A stretch of 64,000 bases of DNA from CBDCGS01 sp965216915 (GTDB lineage Bacteria; Pseudomonadota; Alphaproteobacteria; UBA828), in assembly GCA_965216915.1 (NCBI GenBank), contig CBDCGS010000009.1, positions 333,096 through 397,095 of the forward strand. The letters are read 5' to 3'. This document shows positions 63,893 to 64,000 of this stretch, one piece after another (within the stretch, counting starts at the first letter, position 1; every line of letters begins with the position of its first letter). Position numbers and translations under genes: made by a program. A model generated the notes under the pieces. It was not told where the DNA came from. It did not search any database and was given only the letters and a program-made list of their open reading frames with translations.

Positions 63893-64000
63893 ATGGCCGG
63901 CGGCACGCTCACGCCCTATCGCAACCGCTGGCCGAACATCGCGCCCAGCGCCTATGTCGCGCCCGGCTGCCAGGTGGTCGGCGACGTGGCGATGGCGCCG
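63893..64000 (+). CDS. Gamma-type carbonic anhydrase family protein, 5' part
   Basis: Only the first 36 residues are present (MAGGTLTPYRNRWPNIAPS, then YVAPGCQVVGDVAMAP); the gene runs off the right end. This is the standard start of the left-handed beta-helix gamma-carbonic anhydrase/PaaY/YrdA group, with the hexapeptide pattern V-x-x-G/D-V beginning. Zinc-binding histidines lie further downstream and cannot be checked. ATG 63893 follows directly after repeat copy E. Confidence 0.8.
   Translation, partial: MAGGTLTPYRNRWPNIAPSAYVAPGCQVVGDVAMAP

Noticed and set aside
1..64000. Mobile elements, integrases, prophage genes, toxin-antitoxin pairs and restriction systems
   Set aside because: None was recognised on either strand; the only repeated DNA is the palindromic element described.

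Overview
The window looks like chromosomal DNA of a high-GC alphaproteobacterium, possibly Rhodospirillales-like; I cannot name the species. The grounds are the strongly G/C-ending codons, the transhydrogenase split into three genes (pntAA-pntAB-pntB), the alphaproteobacterial DUF1244 protein, an elongator tRNA-Met of the alphaproteobacterial type, and the gene order metY-like / CoA-binding protein / enoyl-CoA hydratase / rplM-rpsI-argC-gamma carbonic anhydrase. I see no integrase, transposase, prophage or CRISPR array. Almost everything is ordinary chromosomal coding sequence with short gaps and many 1-, 4- or 8-base start/stop overlaps.

Region by region. 0-7 kb: the end of a sugar-type ABC ATPase, a class I/II aminotransferase, an ALDH7-type aldehyde dehydrogenase, a lone iron-type periplasmic binding protein, an uncharacterised methyltransferase-like protein and a TauD-like oxygenase. 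6.8-17 kb: a compact exosortase A (XrtA) exopolysaccharide/protein-sorting locus on the minus strand (ATPase, DUF3473 deacetylase, glycosyltransferase, XrtA with EpsI-like tail, asparagine-synthase-like amidotransferase, trypsin-like protease), with an outer-membrane barrel-like protein and a small XRE regulator upstream. 17-26 kb: an FAH-family hydrolase, rpmJ, glycolate oxidase glcDEF, pyruvate kinase and glycerate 2-kinase, which together can take glycolate carbon to pyruvate, then an EamA transporter and DUF1244. 26-38 kb: an SDR-like protein, a fused indolepyruvate ferredoxin oxidoreductase with a divergent Lrp-type regulator, oligoendopeptidase F, an ABC1/UbiB kinase and pntAA-AB-B, where pntAA carries a one-base frameshift.

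37.8-44.9 kb: a DmpA-like aminopeptidase and a serine hydrolase (coupled), then betaine-homocysteine methyltransferase-like and dimethylglycine/sarcosine dehydrogenase-like genes (glycine betaine demethylation), and a small exported protein overlapping a second TauD-like gene. 44.9-54.2 kb: a dipeptide/opine-type ABC importer facing away from RidA, an FAH-family hydrolase and a hydantoinase-B-like protein, probably one catabolic locus for an unknown amide or cyclic nitrogen compound. 54.2-64 kb: an NTF2-like protein, tRNA-Met, mnmA, a four-PAS diguanylate cyclase, the metY-like gene, CoA-binding protein, enoyl-CoA hydratase-like protein, rplM-rpsI, argC and the start of a gamma-type carbonic anhydrase.

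The most notable unexplained signal is a dispersed palindromic element of about 70-105 bases, present five times (1741, 6730, 54235, 58542, 63731). Four copies sit between the 3' ends of convergent genes, and the fifth has its core dyad expanded into a 27-base tandem array. The compact XrtA locus with its appended serine protease and inserted XRE regulator is the best candidate for an unusual protein system.
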